DNA from: Bermanella sp034112345 | GTDB lineage: Bacteria > Pseudomonadota > Gammaproteobacteria > Pseudomonadales > Oceanobacteraceae | Assembly: GCA_034112345.1 (NCBI GenBank) | Contig: JAWUVN010000077.1 | Span: 1-42,457, forward strand | Direction of reading: 5' to 3' | DNA: 42,457 nt | Shown: positions 33,651 through 42,454 of the stretch, piece by piece | Layout of the letters: every line of letters starts with the position of its first letter | Numbering within the stretch: position 1 is the first letter of the stretch | Notes under the pieces: model-generated | Seen by the model: only the letters and a program-made list of their open reading frames with translations | What the model was told of the DNA's origin: nothing | The model's database searches: none | Made by a program: the position numbers and the translations under genes

Positions 33651-33710
33651 GCGTTTAAAAAAGAATTTATTAAATAACATTTAAATATATTGATCGGAGA
33701 TATAGCTAGT

Positions 33711-35003
33711 ATGGCTAAGATCGTAGACATTAAAGCTCGCGAAGTTATGGATAGCCGCGGTAATCCTACCGTTGAAGCGGATGTATTGTTAGAAGGTGGT
33801 TTTTTTGGAACTGCTTGTGCACCATCAGGGGCTTCAACAGGTTCTCGTGAAGCACTAGAGTTACGTGATGGCGATAAGTCTCGTTATTTAGGTAAAGGTG
33901 TACTAACAGCGGTTAATAATATCAATGGCGATATCAAAAATGCGTTATTGGGTATGGACGCAACTGCACAGCGTGCTCTTGATGAGAAAATGTTAGAGCT
34001 AGATGGCACTGAAAACAAAGCTAAGCTTGGTGCAAATGCCATTCTTGCTGTTTCTTTGGCTGCAGCTAAAGCGGCTGCGGTTTCTAAAGGAGTTGAGTTA
34101 TACGAGCATATTGCTGAACTAAACGGTACTCCTGGTAAGTTCAGTATGCCTTTGCCAATGATGAACATTATCAACGGTGGCGAGCACGCAGATAACAATG
34201 TTGATATTCAAGAATTCATGGTTCAACCAGTTGGTTTTACCTCTTTCAGTGAAGGGCTAAAAGCCGGTGCTGAAATTTTCCATAGTCTTAAGAAAGTTTT
34301 ACAAGATAAAGGTTTAAGTACTTCAGTTGGTGATGAAGGTGGTTTTGCGCCTAACCTTGCATCAAATGCAGAAGCACTTGCAGTAATCAAAATAGCGGTA
34401 TCTAACGCTGGTTACGAGCTTGGTAAAGACATCACACTTGCTTTAGATTGCGCATCTTCAGAATTCTATAAAGATGGTAAGTATGATCTTGCTGGTGAAG
34501 GTAAAGTGTTCTCTGCAGAAGAATTCTCTGATTACCTTGCTGAACTTTGCGACCAATATCCAATTGTTTCAATTGAAGATGGCCAAGACGAAAGCGATTG
34601 GGCTGGCTGGAAATATCAAACTGAAAAATTAGGTGATAAAGTTCAACTAGTCGGTGATGATTTATTCGTAACTAATACTAAGATTTTGAAACGTGGTATT
34701 GATGAAAAAATTGCAAACTCGATTCTTATCAAGTTTAACCAGATTGGCTCATTAACCGAAACGCTTGAAGCAATTAAAATGGCTCAAGACGCTGGGTTTA
34801 CAGCTGTTATTTCTCACCGTTCTGGTGAAACTGAAGATACGACTATTGCAGATTTAGCCGTTGGTACATGTGCAGGTCAAATTAAAACCGGTTCTTTGTG
34901 TCGTTCAGACCGTGTTGCAAAATATAACCGTTTGCTACGCATTCAAGAACAATTAGGTTCAAAAGCTGTATATAACGGTCTTTCTGAAGTTAAAGGTCAG
35001 TAA
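33711..35003 (+). CDS. eno: enolase
   Basis: This 430-residue enzyme converts 2-phosphoglycerate and phosphoenolpyruvate and can be an RNA degradosome part. Visible are 'REVMDSRGNPTVEADVLLE', 'GAILAVS'-type 'LGANAILAVSLAAAKAAA', 'NIINGGEHADNNVDIQEFMV', 'SVGDEGGFAPNL', the metal ligands 'LALDCASSEFY' and 'IVSIEDGQDESDW', catalytic 'LIKFNQIGSLTETLEAI' and 'SHRSGETEDTTIADLAV'. Start 33711 (MAKIVDIK) is the family start with CGGAGA upstream. A terminator lies 80 bases downstream. Confidence 0.99.
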   Translation: MAKIVDIKAREVMDSRGNPTVEADVLLEGGFFGTACAPSGASTGSREALELRDGDKSRYLGKGVLTAVNNINGDIKNALLGMDATAQRALDEKMLELDGTENKAKLGANAILAVSLAAAKAAAVSKGVELYEHIAELNGTPGKFSMPLPMMNIINGGEHADNNVDIQEFMVQPVGFTSFSEGLKAGAEIFHSLKKVLQDKGLSTSVGDEGGFAPNLASNAEALAVIKIAVSNAGYELGKDITLALDCASSEFYKDGKYDLAGEGKVFSAEEFSDYLAELCDQYPIVSIEDGQDESDWAGWKYQTEKLGDKVQLVGDDLFVTNTKILKRGIDEKIANSILIKFNQIGSLTETLEAIKMAQDAGFTAVISHRSGETEDTTIADLAVGTCAGQIKTGSLCRSDRVAKYNRLLRIQEQLGSKAVYNGLSEVKGQ

Positions 35004-35082
35004 TTATTATTTGGGTCGCCATCATAGCGATTTAAAATAGTGTTACCGAGTACAGATTTACTCGTTAAAGCTTGTACTTATA

Positions 35083-35108
35083 AAAAGGGAAACTTCGGTT
35101 TCCCTTTT
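35083..35108 (+). terminator. Rho-independent terminator after eno
   Basis: AAAAGGGAAAC-TTCG-GTTTCCCTTTT is an 11-bp stem capped by a stable cUUCGg tetraloop, ending in T4. A second short repeat (CATACCC/GGGTATG, 35120-35138) follows without a T run. Confidence 0.85.
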
Positions 35109-35178
35109 ATAGTATTTGTCATACCCATTTTGGGTATGGATGGTGATGTCATTAATTTCAATGATTGCGGATAATAAA

Positions 35179-35493
35179 ATGGCGCTGTTAGATTCTGTGA
35201 AAGAACATGTTTGGAAGCCAATTGTTGCTATTTTATTTATTTGGCTTCAGTACCAGCTTTGGTTTGATGAAAGCAGTGTACGTGCAAGCATTCAAATGCA
35301 AAATAAAATTGAAGAACAAAAAGAATTGAACTCAGCTTTAGATGCTCGGAATCAAGTTTTGTCTGAAGAAATTTCCGGTATCAAATCTGGAATGGGATCA
35401 ATCGAAGCAAAAGCCAGAAAAGAATTGGGTATGGTTAAAGAAAACGAAACCTATTTCATCGTAGTCAAGCCAAAGCTAGAAGGTGAACGTTAA
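35179..35493 (+). CDS. ftsB: cell division protein FtsB
   Basis: This roughly 104-residue protein is a bitopic divisome component acting with FtsL and FtsQ. One membrane helix (WKPIVAILFIWLQYQLWF) is followed by a coiled coil (MQNKIEEQKELNSALDARNQ) and the conserved 'SIEAKARKELGMVKENETYF'. Start 35179 (MALLDSVKEH) fits the family; the frame is open upstream to 35116 but that stretch lies in the hairpin region. It ends in TAATG overlap with ispD, as in related genomes. Confidence 0.92.
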   Translation: MALLDSVKEHVWKPIVAILFIWLQYQLWFDESSVRASIQMQNKIEEQKELNSALDARNQVLSEEISGIKSGMGSIEAKARKELGMVKENETYFIVVKPKLEGER

Positions 35494-36200
35494 TGACTGC
35501 GTTGTATGTGGTCGTGCCCGCCGCGGGTGTGGGGGCTAGAATGCAGGCCGACCGTCCTAAGCAATATTTGAATGTTGCCGGTAAAACCATACTTGAACAC
35601 ACCTTAGAACGACTTATCTCTTTTACATCATTCGAAAAAATAATTGTATCCGTGTCGGCTGAAGATGAGTATTGGGCGGACTTAAGTTTGGATTCTCATG
35701 AAAAAATTGAAGCGTGTCAGGGTGGTCAAGAACGTTACGATTCAGTTTTAAATGGATTGAATTATTTAAAGTCCAAGGGTGTGAGTGATGATGCATGGGT
35801 GATGGTTCATGACGTTGCACGACCTTGTATCACGAGCTTAGACTTACAAACGCTATATGATTCGAAAAGCGTTCAGGGTTCTCTACTGGGTTTGCAAGTA
35901 CGAGATACCATGAAGCGTACTGATGTTAACGGCAATGTAATTGCAACAGTTGACCGAAACAACTTATGGCATGCACTGACGCCACAAATGGCAACGCTTG
36001 GTGTTTTACACCAAGCCATCACTCAATCACTTGCTGATAAAATAAGCATTACAGATGAAGCGTCAGCAATTGAGTACATTGGGTTAGCGCCAAAAATGAT
36101 TAGGGGTGATCCATCCAATATAAAAGTCACGCGACCAGATGACTTAGCATTGGTTGAATCCTATCTAAAGAACGAGTTAAAAGAGAAAAATCATGTTTAG
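35493..36200 (+). CDS. ispD: 2-C-methyl-D-erythritol 4-phosphate cytidylyltransferase
   Basis: This 235-residue enzyme of the MEP isoprenoid pathway transfers CMP to methylerythritol phosphate. The nucleotide site 'VVPAAGVGARMQADRPKQYL' and 'DDAWVMVHDVARPCITSLDL', 'TPQMATLGVLHQA', 'ITDEASAIEY' and 'IKVTRPDDLALVESYL' are all present. It overlaps ftsB by 1 base and ispF by 8 bases, so the three are translated from one mRNA. Confidence 0.98.
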   Translation: MTALYVVVPAAGVGARMQADRPKQYLNVAGKTILEHTLERLISFTSFEKIIVSVSAEDEYWADLSLDSHEKIEACQGGQERYDSVLNGLNYLKSKGVSDDAWVMVHDVARPCITSLDLQTLYDSKSVQGSLLGLQVRDTMKRTDVNGNVIATVDRNNLWHALTPQMATLGVLHQAITQSLADKISITDEASAIEYIGLAPKMIRGDPSNIKVTRPDDLALVESYLKNELKEKNHV

Positions 36201-36684
36201 AATTGGCCATGGCTTTGATGTGCATAAATTTTCTGAGCCAAAAAATGATTCTAAAATCATGATTTGTGGCGTAGCTATTCCTTATAAATGTGAATTGATT
36301 GCTCATAGTGACGGTGATGTTGCTTTGCATGCGCTGAGCGATGCTTTATTGGGCGCGGCGGCATTGGGTGATATCGGGCATCACTTTCCTGATACAGCCC
36401 CTGAGTTTGAGAACGCTGATAGTCGCGAATTATTAAAGCATGTTATGCAAAGTGTTGCGGATAAAAATTATCAAGTGGGAAATGTCGATATTACCATTAT
36501 GGCGCAAGCACCTAAAATGGCACCGCATATTCAAACTATGAGAGCTACCATCGCTCAAGACCTGAAGCTGGATATTGACCAGGTTAATGTAAAAGCCACG
36601 ACAACTGAAAAATTAGGTTTTGTGGGTCGTAAAGAAGGCATAGCAGTTGAAGCCGTTGCATTACTGATGCCTATTGAGATTTAA
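36193..36684 (+). CDS. ispF: 2-C-methyl-D-erythritol 2,4-cyclodiphosphate synthase
   Basis: This 163-residue enzyme forms the cyclic diphosphate in the MEP pathway. Zinc ligands are in 'RIGHGFDVHKF' (D, H) and 'ALSDALLGAAALGDIGHHFP' (H). The C-terminal 'NVKATTTEKLGFVGRKEGIA' closes the active site. Length and motifs are standard. It follows ispD directly, the next-but-one step of the same pathway. Confidence 0.98.
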   Translation: MFRIGHGFDVHKFSEPKNDSKIMICGVAIPYKCELIAHSDGDVALHALSDALLGAAALGDIGHHFPDTAPEFENADSRELLKHVMQSVADKNYQVGNVDITIMAQAPKMAPHIQTMRATIAQDLKLDIDQVNVKATTTEKLGFVGRKEGIAVEAVALLMPIEI

Positions 36685-36691
36685 ATAAATA

Positions 36692-37846
36692 ATGAATGAC
36701 ATAACGAACGATAATATTCCTAACACACCAAAACCTAAAGCATACCAATCAGATTGGCCAAAAGCTTACGCTGAATTAAATATGCAAGCAGAGTTCAGAA
36801 CCCACGATGAAGACTTTCAAGTTAATGAAATTACCAATCGTGAGTTAGTTGAGTCTGGCCCTCATATGTATTTATACATAGAGAAAAAAGGTACAAACAC
36901 ACATTGGTTAGCTAGAAAGCTGGCAAATCATGCAAAGATTGATTTGAAAGATGTAGGCTACGCGGGTTTAAAGGATCGACATGGTGTGACTCGACAGTGG
37001 TTTAGTTTACCGATTAAAAACAAAGAGCCTGATTTAACGCACGTATTCAATGGTGATGAATTTACGCTAATTGAAAAAGGTTTTTATGGCGTTAAATTAA
37101 AGCGAGGTGCTCTAGGCGGTAATCAATTTAAATTGATTTTGCGTAATGTAGATGGGCTTAAGTCTGAAATAGAAACACGCCTTGAATTGATTAAGTCTAA
37201 GGGTGTGCCTAATTATTTTGGCGAACAACGATTCGGCCATAATAATGAAAACCTACACCAAGCAGCAAAGTTTTATCAAACAGGAAAGCGCCCTCGTAAT
37301 CGTCAAAAAACATCGATGTATTTATCGGCTTCCCGCTCTTACTTATACAATAAGATGTTAGCCAATCGTGTAGAAGCTGATTCTTGGACTAAAGCCATTG
37401 ATGGTGAGGTGTTTGGTTTTGCTGGTAGTTTAAGAGGGTTTCGCCAAGAAGGCACAGAAGAAGAGGTGACGCGTTTTAACGAGCGTGAAATTCATCCTAC
37501 CTGCGCAATGTGGGGTCGAGGTGAAAGTTTAGCCGCTAATCAGTTACTTGAAATAGAGCAGTCAGTTGCCAATGCAAATCCTGTGTTTGCTGAAGGCATC
37601 GAAAAACAAGGTATGAAGCAAGAGCGCCGTGCGACTCGATTATTAATACCTGGCTTAGAGTGGCAATGGCTTGCTGATGATGTATTGGAGTTATCGTTTG
37701 AGCTAGCCTCTGGTTTTTATGCAACTTCTGTATTGCGCGAGCTAGGAAAAATTACTGAAGCAGTACGTGAAGATGAAAGTGCTCGGTACCATGAGATTGC
37801 ATTGAATAAGTTGAAAGAGACTGAGACAAAAGGATCGGAAGAGTGA
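36692..37846 (+). CDS. truD: tRNA pseudouridine(13) synthase
   Basis: This 384-residue enzyme isomerises U13 of tRNA-Glu. The catalytic aspartate is in 'VGYAGLKDRHGVTRQWFSLP'. Further TruD marks are 'FRTHDEDFQVNEI', 'GVPNYFGEQRFGHNN' and 'GFYATSVLRELGK'. Length is in the normal range for a single-insert-domain TruD. It lies 7 bases after ispF and overlaps surE by 4 bases (GTGA). Confidence 0.97.
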   Translation: MNDITNDNIPNTPKPKAYQSDWPKAYAELNMQAEFRTHDEDFQVNEITNRELVESGPHMYLYIEKKGTNTHWLARKLANHAKIDLKDVGYAGLKDRHGVTRQWFSLPIKNKEPDLTHVFNGDEFTLIEKGFYGVKLKRGALGGNQFKLILRNVDGLKSEIETRLELIKSKGVPNYFGEQRFGHNNENLHQAAKFYQTGKRPRNRQKTSMYLSASRSYLYNKMLANRVEADSWTKAIDGEVFGFAGSLRGFRQEGTEEEVTRFNEREIHPTCAMWGRGESLAANQLLEIEQSVANANPVFAEGIEKQGMKQERRATRLLIPGLEWQWLADDVLELSFELASGFYATSVLRELGKITEAVREDESARYHEIALNKLKETETKGSEE

Positions 37847-38601
37847 ACCTATTACTCTCTAATGATGATGGAGTACAAGCCCTTGGTCTGGATGTATTAG
37901 CTAATCAATGCGGCAAGGCTGAACATGCATTCTGTGTCGTCGCCCCCGAGCGCGATCGCAGTGGTGCCAGTAATTCACTTACCCTTGATCGGCCCCTAAA
38001 ACCTACACGATTAGCGAATGGTTTTTTCAGTGTGAATGGCACGCCTACAGATTGTGTTAATTTGGGAATGAATACCTTGTGTGAAATAGAACCTGATAGG
38101 GTTATTTCTGGTATTAATTCAGGGGCTAATTTGGGTGACGATGTTATTTATTCTGGTACCGTTGCAGCTGCTATGGAAGGGCGTTTTTTAAAATATTCTC
38201 CAATTGCGGTTTCGCTTGTTGGTACAGAGTACTTTGAAACAGCAGCTAAAGTTGTATTTGATTTGTTGCCTCAATTAAACGACTTAGTGCTACCTGATAG
38301 AACGGTAATTAATATTAATGTCCCTGATATTCCTTATGATCAGCTTCAAGGTATTGAGGTTACTCGCTTAGGCCACAGGCATCGCTGTGATCCACCGATT
38401 AAAACTCAGAATCCAAAAGGTAAAGATTATTATTGGATTAATGGGGTAGGGCGTGGAGATGATGCTGGTCCAGGCACTGATTTTTATGCGGTTGCTAATA
38501 ACAAGGTTTCCATCACTGCTATTCAAATCGATATGACAGGATATGCTGGCAATGAAACGCTAGCCGTTCAATTTAATCGCAATACCATGGAACTGAAATA
38601 A
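37843..38601 (+). CDS. surE: 5'/3'-nucleotidase SurE
   Basis: This 252-residue divalent-metal phosphatase acts on nucleoside monophosphates and is linked to stationary-phase survival. It begins with GTG in 'MNLLLSNDDGVQALGLDVLA' (metal-binding DD), then 'CVVAPERDRSGASNSLTL', 'FFSVNGTPTDCVNLGMNTL' and 'VISGINSGANLGDDVIYSGT'. It is translationally coupled on both sides: truD by GTGA, pcm by TAATG. Confidence 0.97.
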   Translation: MNLLLSNDDGVQALGLDVLANQCGKAEHAFCVVAPERDRSGASNSLTLDRPLKPTRLANGFFSVNGTPTDCVNLGMNTLCEIEPDRVISGINSGANLGDDVIYSGTVAAAMEGRFLKYSPIAVSLVGTEYFETAAKVVFDLLPQLNDLVLPDRTVININVPDIPYDQLQGIEVTRLGHRHRCDPPIKTQNPKGKDYYWINGVGRGDDAGPGTDFYAVANNKVSITAIQIDMTGYAGNETLAVQFNRNTMELK

Positions 38602-39266
38602 TGACACCTTTGCAGTTACAAGGTATTGGCATGACAAGTCAGCGAACTAGAGATCGCTTGGTGACTCGTTTAAGTGAGCAAGGCATTAAAAATAAAGATG
38701 TGCTTGAGGTGATGGCAAACACGCCAAGACATATCTTTATAGAAGAAGCTCTTAGTCACAGAGCTTACGAAGACACTGCATTACCCATTGGGTATGGTCA
38801 AACTATCAGCCAGCCTTATATTGTGGCTAAGATGACAGAGCTTTTGTTAGAAGCAGGGCCTTTAGAAAGTGTACTGGAAATTGGTACCGGCTGCGGTTAT
38901 CAAACAACGGTTCTATCGCAATTGGTTGGTCGAATCTACAGTGTTGAGCGAATCGCACCATTGCAAGCAAAAGCCAAAAAGACCACGTCTTTATTACGAA
39001 TCAATAACGTTAAGTTTAAGCACTCAGATGGTAATTGGGGTTGGCCTGAAGAAGGCCCCTATGATGCAATATTATCGGCAGCGGCACCTGATCGCATTCC
39101 ACCAGAACTTGCAGAACAATTAAAAGTGGGCGGACGTTTGATACTGCCCGTGGGGGATGACGATAAACAAGATTTGATCATGGTTGTGCGCGATGAAGAA
39201 GGCTTTACTAAGCACAAGCTAGAGCCTGTTAAATTTGTACCCATGCTAACAGGAACCCAAAAGTAG
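38601..39266 (+). CDS. pcm: protein-L-isoaspartate O-methyltransferase
   Basis: This 221-residue repair enzyme methylates isoaspartyl residues in aged proteins using S-adenosylmethionine. The SAM site is 'ESVLEIGTGCGYQTTVLSQL'; upstream 'PRHIFIEEALSHRAYEDTAL' and 'PIGYGQTISQPYIVAKMTEL' are the substrate-binding signatures; the end 'HKLEPVKFVPMLTGTQ' is usual. It overlaps surE by 1 base. Confidence 0.97.
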   Translation: MTPLQLQGIGMTSQRTRDRLVTRLSEQGIKNKDVLEVMANTPRHIFIEEALSHRAYEDTALPIGYGQTISQPYIVAKMTELLLEAGPLESVLEIGTGCGYQTTVLSQLVGRIYSVERIAPLQAKAKKTTSLLRINNVKFKHSDGNWGWPEEGPYDAILSAAAPDRIPPELAEQLKVGGRLILPVGDDDKQDLIMVVRDEEGFTKHKLEPVKFVPMLTGTQK

Positions 39267-39295
39267 ATGGAAGCATTAAATAAAAGGATGGCATT

Positions 39296-40186
39296 GTGAT
39301 CTGGAATTTCTTGAAAGGCATGGCCATGGGGGCTGCTGATATTGTCCCAGGTGTATCTGGCGGCACTATTGCTTTGTTAACTGGAATATACGAGCGGTTA
39401 ATTAATGGCATTAAAAGCGTCGGATTAGATACTATTATCACATTGAAAAATGATGGTGTTAAAGCCGCTTGGAAGCAAATAGATGGCACTTTTTTACTGT
39501 CGATTTTATTGGGGGCTGCTACCAGTATTTTGATATTTGCTCGTGTGATTCACTATTTATTAGAACATTTTGCAGTTCCAACGTGGGCGGGTTTCTTTGG
39601 TTTAGTGTTAGCGTGTGTATTTCATGTAGGTCAGCAAGTGGATAAATGGGATGTAAAAAATGGCTTTTTAATGGTCGTTGGAGCCGTTTTAGTGGGTGTC
39701 ATTAGTTTTTCATCTGCCACTGAAATCGAAATCACACCGTTAATTTTATTTGTAACGGGGTCTATCGCCATCTGTGCCATGATATTACCGGGTATTTCCG
39801 GAAGCTTTATTTTATTGTTATTAGGTGTATACGGGCCCGTTATTGCCGCTATAAAGGGGTTTGATTTGTCTGTTTTAAGCATCTTTGCCGCAGGGTGCTT
39901 AGTGGGTCTTATGACCTTTTCTCGTGTTTTGGCTTGGGTGTTCAAATATTATAGATCGCCGATGTTAGCGGTGTTAACCGGTTTTATGATTGGGGCCTTA
40001 GTAAAAGTATGGCCTTGGAAGGCTGTATTAAGTTATCGCTTAAATAGTGGCGGTGAACCAGTCCCATTTCTTGATGTGCCTATTTTTCCTTGGGCTCATC
40101 CGGACCCTCAAATACTGGTGTCTGCGATGACGTTTTTTGTGGGATTGCTTGGCGTATTATGGCTGGATTCAAAAGGAAAAAAATAA
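39296..40186 (+). CDS. DUF368 membrane protein, PopT-like polyprenyl-phosphate transporter
   Basis: This 296-residue protein has about 8-9 membrane helices. 'WNFLKGMAMGAADIVPGVSG' with 'GTIALLTGIYERLI', and the second repeat 'AICAMILPGISGSFILLLLG', are the paired DUF368 signatures. Established knowledge: PopT, a DUF368 protein, returns undecaprenyl phosphate across the membrane for cell-wall synthesis. The GTG start has AAGGA 8 bases upstream. The gene sits between pcm and nlpD, as in several marine relatives. Confidence 0.88.
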   Translation: MIWNFLKGMAMGAADIVPGVSGGTIALLTGIYERLINGIKSVGLDTIITLKNDGVKAAWKQIDGTFLLSILLGAATSILIFARVIHYLLEHFAVPTWAGFFGLVLACVFHVGQQVDKWDVKNGFLMVVGAVLVGVISFSSATEIEITPLILFVTGSIAICAMILPGISGSFILLLLGVYGPVIAAIKGFDLSVLSIFAAGCLVGLMTFSRVLAWVFKYYRSPMLAVLTGFMIGALVKVWPWKAVLSYRLNSGGEPVPFLDVPIFPWAHPDPQILVSAMTFFVGLLGVLWLDSKGKK

Positions 40187-40418
40187 AAACTCGAGTGTTT
40201 TTTGAACAGCCTATGCTCAAATTGTTATCTTGTTCATCAATATTTAGAAGCAAAAAATTGGCAAATGCCAAAAGTTACTAAGGAGAGTGTGATCAAAATC
40301 TTTTTTTAAGAAGATTTTCTGATAACTTTGCATTAGTAAATAACTAACTTGAATAATAAATAGAAATATTGTGTTCGGAGTATCTGTGCCGTTATCAGAG
40401 TGTCAAAAATACCATCAA
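40187..40418 (+). other. intergenic region upstream of nlpD-rpoS
   Basis: No gene is supported in these 232 bases. An 8-bp inverted repeat AAAATCTT (40295-40302) / AAGATTTT (40311-40318) has its T run inside the loop and left arm, so it is at best a weak terminator of the DUF368 operon. A promoter for nlpD must lie here, but no hexamer pair stood out. Confidence 0.35.
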
Positions 40419-41189
40419 ATGAATAGGCTCTTATTATTACTTAAAAGGGTAGGCATTTTAACAGCCTTAATATGCCTATCTGCCTGTGCTGGTTTTGTCT
40501 CAATTGAGCAAAAGTTTGGGGATAGCCCAGTCTCTAGAAATATCCATGTTGTACAAAAAAGTGAAACCTTATTTTCGCTGGCTTGGCGCTATGGTTGGGA
40601 CTATAAAGCGTTAGCGAGTGCTAATGCTATTCCTGCTCCTTATACGATTTTCCCAGGTCAAAAGTTAAATATTGTTCATAAAGATAACTACAGACCAGTA
40701 GTTACAAAAAGCACGTCCAAAAATTTGACGAACTCCAAACCTAGTGCTTCTAAGAAGGGCCCAAGTGCCTATAAAACCCGTTCAAAACCGCCAGTAGTGG
40801 AAAAATCCAGCCACAGCCTTGCTTGGCAATGGCCAAGTAAAGGCAAGGTAATCGCCAAATTTTCATCGAAAAGGCCCATGAATAAGGGGATTGATATAAC
40901 TGGTCTCATAGGGGAATCTGTAATGGCAGCAGCGGCAGGGTCAGTGGTTTATTCAGGTAGTGGATTACTTGGATATGGCAACTTAGTGATTATCAAGCAC
41001 AACGAACAATACTTAAGTGCATACGCACACAATAAACGTTTGTTGGTCAAAGAAGGTCAAAAAGTTAAAGCTGGGCAGGTCATTGCCGAAATAGGTTCTA
41101 GTGGGACGGATAAAGTGAAACTTCACTTTGAGATTCGTCGCCAAGGGAAACCGGTTAATCCGATTAAATATCTACCTAAGGTGAAGTAA
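40419..41189 (+). CDS. nlpD: NlpD-type lipoprotein (LysM plus degenerate LytM)
   Basis: This 256-residue outer-membrane lipoprotein activates the amidase AmiC during division. The lipobox LSAC follows an N-terminal helix and fixes the start at 40419. A LysM domain ('HVVQKSETLFSLAWRYGWDY', 'PYTIFPGQKLNIV') leads through a Lys/Ser-rich linker to an M23/LytM domain at about 135-250 ('GSGLLGYGNLVIIKHNEQYL', 'KAGQVIAEIGSSG'). The first zinc histidine is replaced ('PMNKGIDITG') and the HxH motif is reduced ('KLHFEI'), as expected for a non-catalytic activator. In relatives the main rpoS promoter lies inside nlpD. Confidence 0.93.
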   Translation: MNRLLLLLKRVGILTALICLSACAGFVSIEQKFGDSPVSRNIHVVQKSETLFSLAWRYGWDYKALASANAIPAPYTIFPGQKLNIVHKDNYRPVVTKSTSKNLTNSKPSASKKGPSAYKTRSKPPVVEKSSHSLAWQWPSKGKVIAKFSSKRPMNKGIDITGLIGESVMAAAAGSVVYSGSGLLGYGNLVIIKHNEQYLSAYAHNKRLLVKEGQKVKAGQVIAEIGSSGTDKVKLHFEIRRQGKPVNPIKYLPKVK

Positions 41190-41311
41190 ATATTACTCAC
41201 CTAATGTAGATCGGATTTAATGATCATAAATGTTGTTAGTTGGAACGGCTTTTGAATACACAGAGTCGGGGTGACAATATAATAACAATACCATTGGGTG
41301 GGGCTAAGGCG

Positions 41312-42382
41312 ATGGCAGTTAAAAAGGAATTACAAGACAGTGTTGAGTTTGATTCAGACTTGGCATTAGTTGAAGAGATTAGCGAAGTTAAAGCTAAAAA
41401 ACCAAAACCGCTAAAGTCGGTAAAAACGAAAGCAGTAGGTGTAACAGCTAAAAAGGCCACTGTTAAAAAAACAACTGTAAAAAAAGCAATTGTTAAAAAA
41501 GACGATGAAGACATCTCATCGGAAACTGAAGTACAAAAAAATCTTGATGCAACTCAGTTGTATCTAAATGAAATAGGCTTCTCGCCATTATTAACACCAG
41601 AAGAAGAAGTGCATTTTGCACGTCTTGCTCGAAAAGGTGACGAGAAAGGCCGTAAGCGTATGATAGAAAGTAATTTACGTTTAGTGGTTAAAATAGCACG
41701 CCGTTACGTGAATCGTGGCTTAACGTTATTAGACCTTATCGAAGAAGGCAATTTAGGCTTAATTCGAGCAGTTGAAAAGTTTGACCCAGAGCGTGGCTTC
41801 CGTTTTTCAACGTATGCAACTTGGTGGATTAGACAGACCATCGAACGTGCCATCATGAACCAAACCCGTACCATTCGTTTACCTATTCATGTCGTTAAAG
41901 AATTAAATGTATATCTACGTGCTGCACGTGAGCTTACCCAGAAATTGGATCATGAGCCAAGCGCCGAAGAAATAGCAGAATTACTGGATAAACCCGTATC
42001 AGATGTTAAGCGCATGTTGGGGCTTAATGAACGAGTCACTTCTGTAGACTCTCCCCTAGGCTACAACAGCGAAAAGTCAGTATTGGATACCATTGCTGAT
42101 GACACCGTAAATGATCCTTGCCAGATGCTTCAAGATGATGATATTAGCCATAGCTTAGATCATTGGTTAGATGACCTTACTGAAAAGCAACGTGAAGTTA
42201 TTGCCCGTCGTTTTGGATTACGTGGCTATGAGACCAGTACACTAGAGGAAGTAGGGCACGAGATAGGCTTAACCCGTGAGCGTGTTCGTCAGATCCAGGT
42301 AGAAGCTTTAAAGCGCATGCGTGAAATCATGGAGAAGCAGGGGCTTAATGCCAGTGCAATATTTGGTGCTCAAGAAGCCTAA
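41312..42382 (+). CDS. rpoS: RNA polymerase sigma factor RpoS
   Basis: This roughly 356-residue stationary-phase sigma factor has region 1.2/2 'LDATQLYLNEIGFSPLLTPE' and 'LLDLIEEGNLGLIRAVEKFD', -10 recognition 'GFRFSTYATWWIRQTIERAI', region 3 'ELTQKLDHEPSAEEIAELLD' and region 4 'GLTRERVRQIQVEALKRMRE'. Start 41312 (MAVKKELQDS) matches the usual MALKKE-type start with AAGG upstream; 24 more codons are open upstream. The N-terminal 77 residues are longer than in Pseudomonas and hold a lysine-rich run, with repeated units VKK after alanine and threonine ('TAKKATVKKTTVKKAIVKK'). Confidence 0.97.
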   Translation: MAVKKELQDSVEFDSDLALVEEISEVKAKKPKPLKSVKTKAVGVTAKKATVKKTTVKKAIVKKDDEDISSETEVQKNLDATQLYLNEIGFSPLLTPEEEVHFARLARKGDEKGRKRMIESNLRLVVKIARRYVNRGLTLLDLIEEGNLGLIRAVEKFDPERGFRFSTYATWWIRQTIERAIMNQTRTIRLPIHVVKELNVYLRAARELTQKLDHEPSAEEIAELLDKPVSDVKRMLGLNERVTSVDSPLGYNSEKSVLDTIADDTVNDPCQMLQDDDISHSLDHWLDDLTEKQREVIARRFGLRGYETSTLEEVGHEIGLTRERVRQIQVEALKRMREIMEKQGLNASAIFGAQEA

Positions 42383-42425
42383 CGGCTTGTAGTTATGTTT
42401 TAAAATATTTTGATTCGAGTATTTG

Positions 42426-42454
42426 AACCCACATAGAAATATGTGGGTTTTTTT
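42426..42454 (+). terminator. Rho-independent terminator of rpoS
   Basis: AACCCACATA-GAAA-TATGTGGGTT is a 10-bp stem with a GAAA tetraloop followed by a T run at the right edge of the window. Confidence 0.92.

Noticed and set aside
35120..35138. CATACCC/GGGTATG hairpin before ftsB as a terminator
   Set aside because: No T run follows, and the true eno terminator lies just upstream; it may be incidental.
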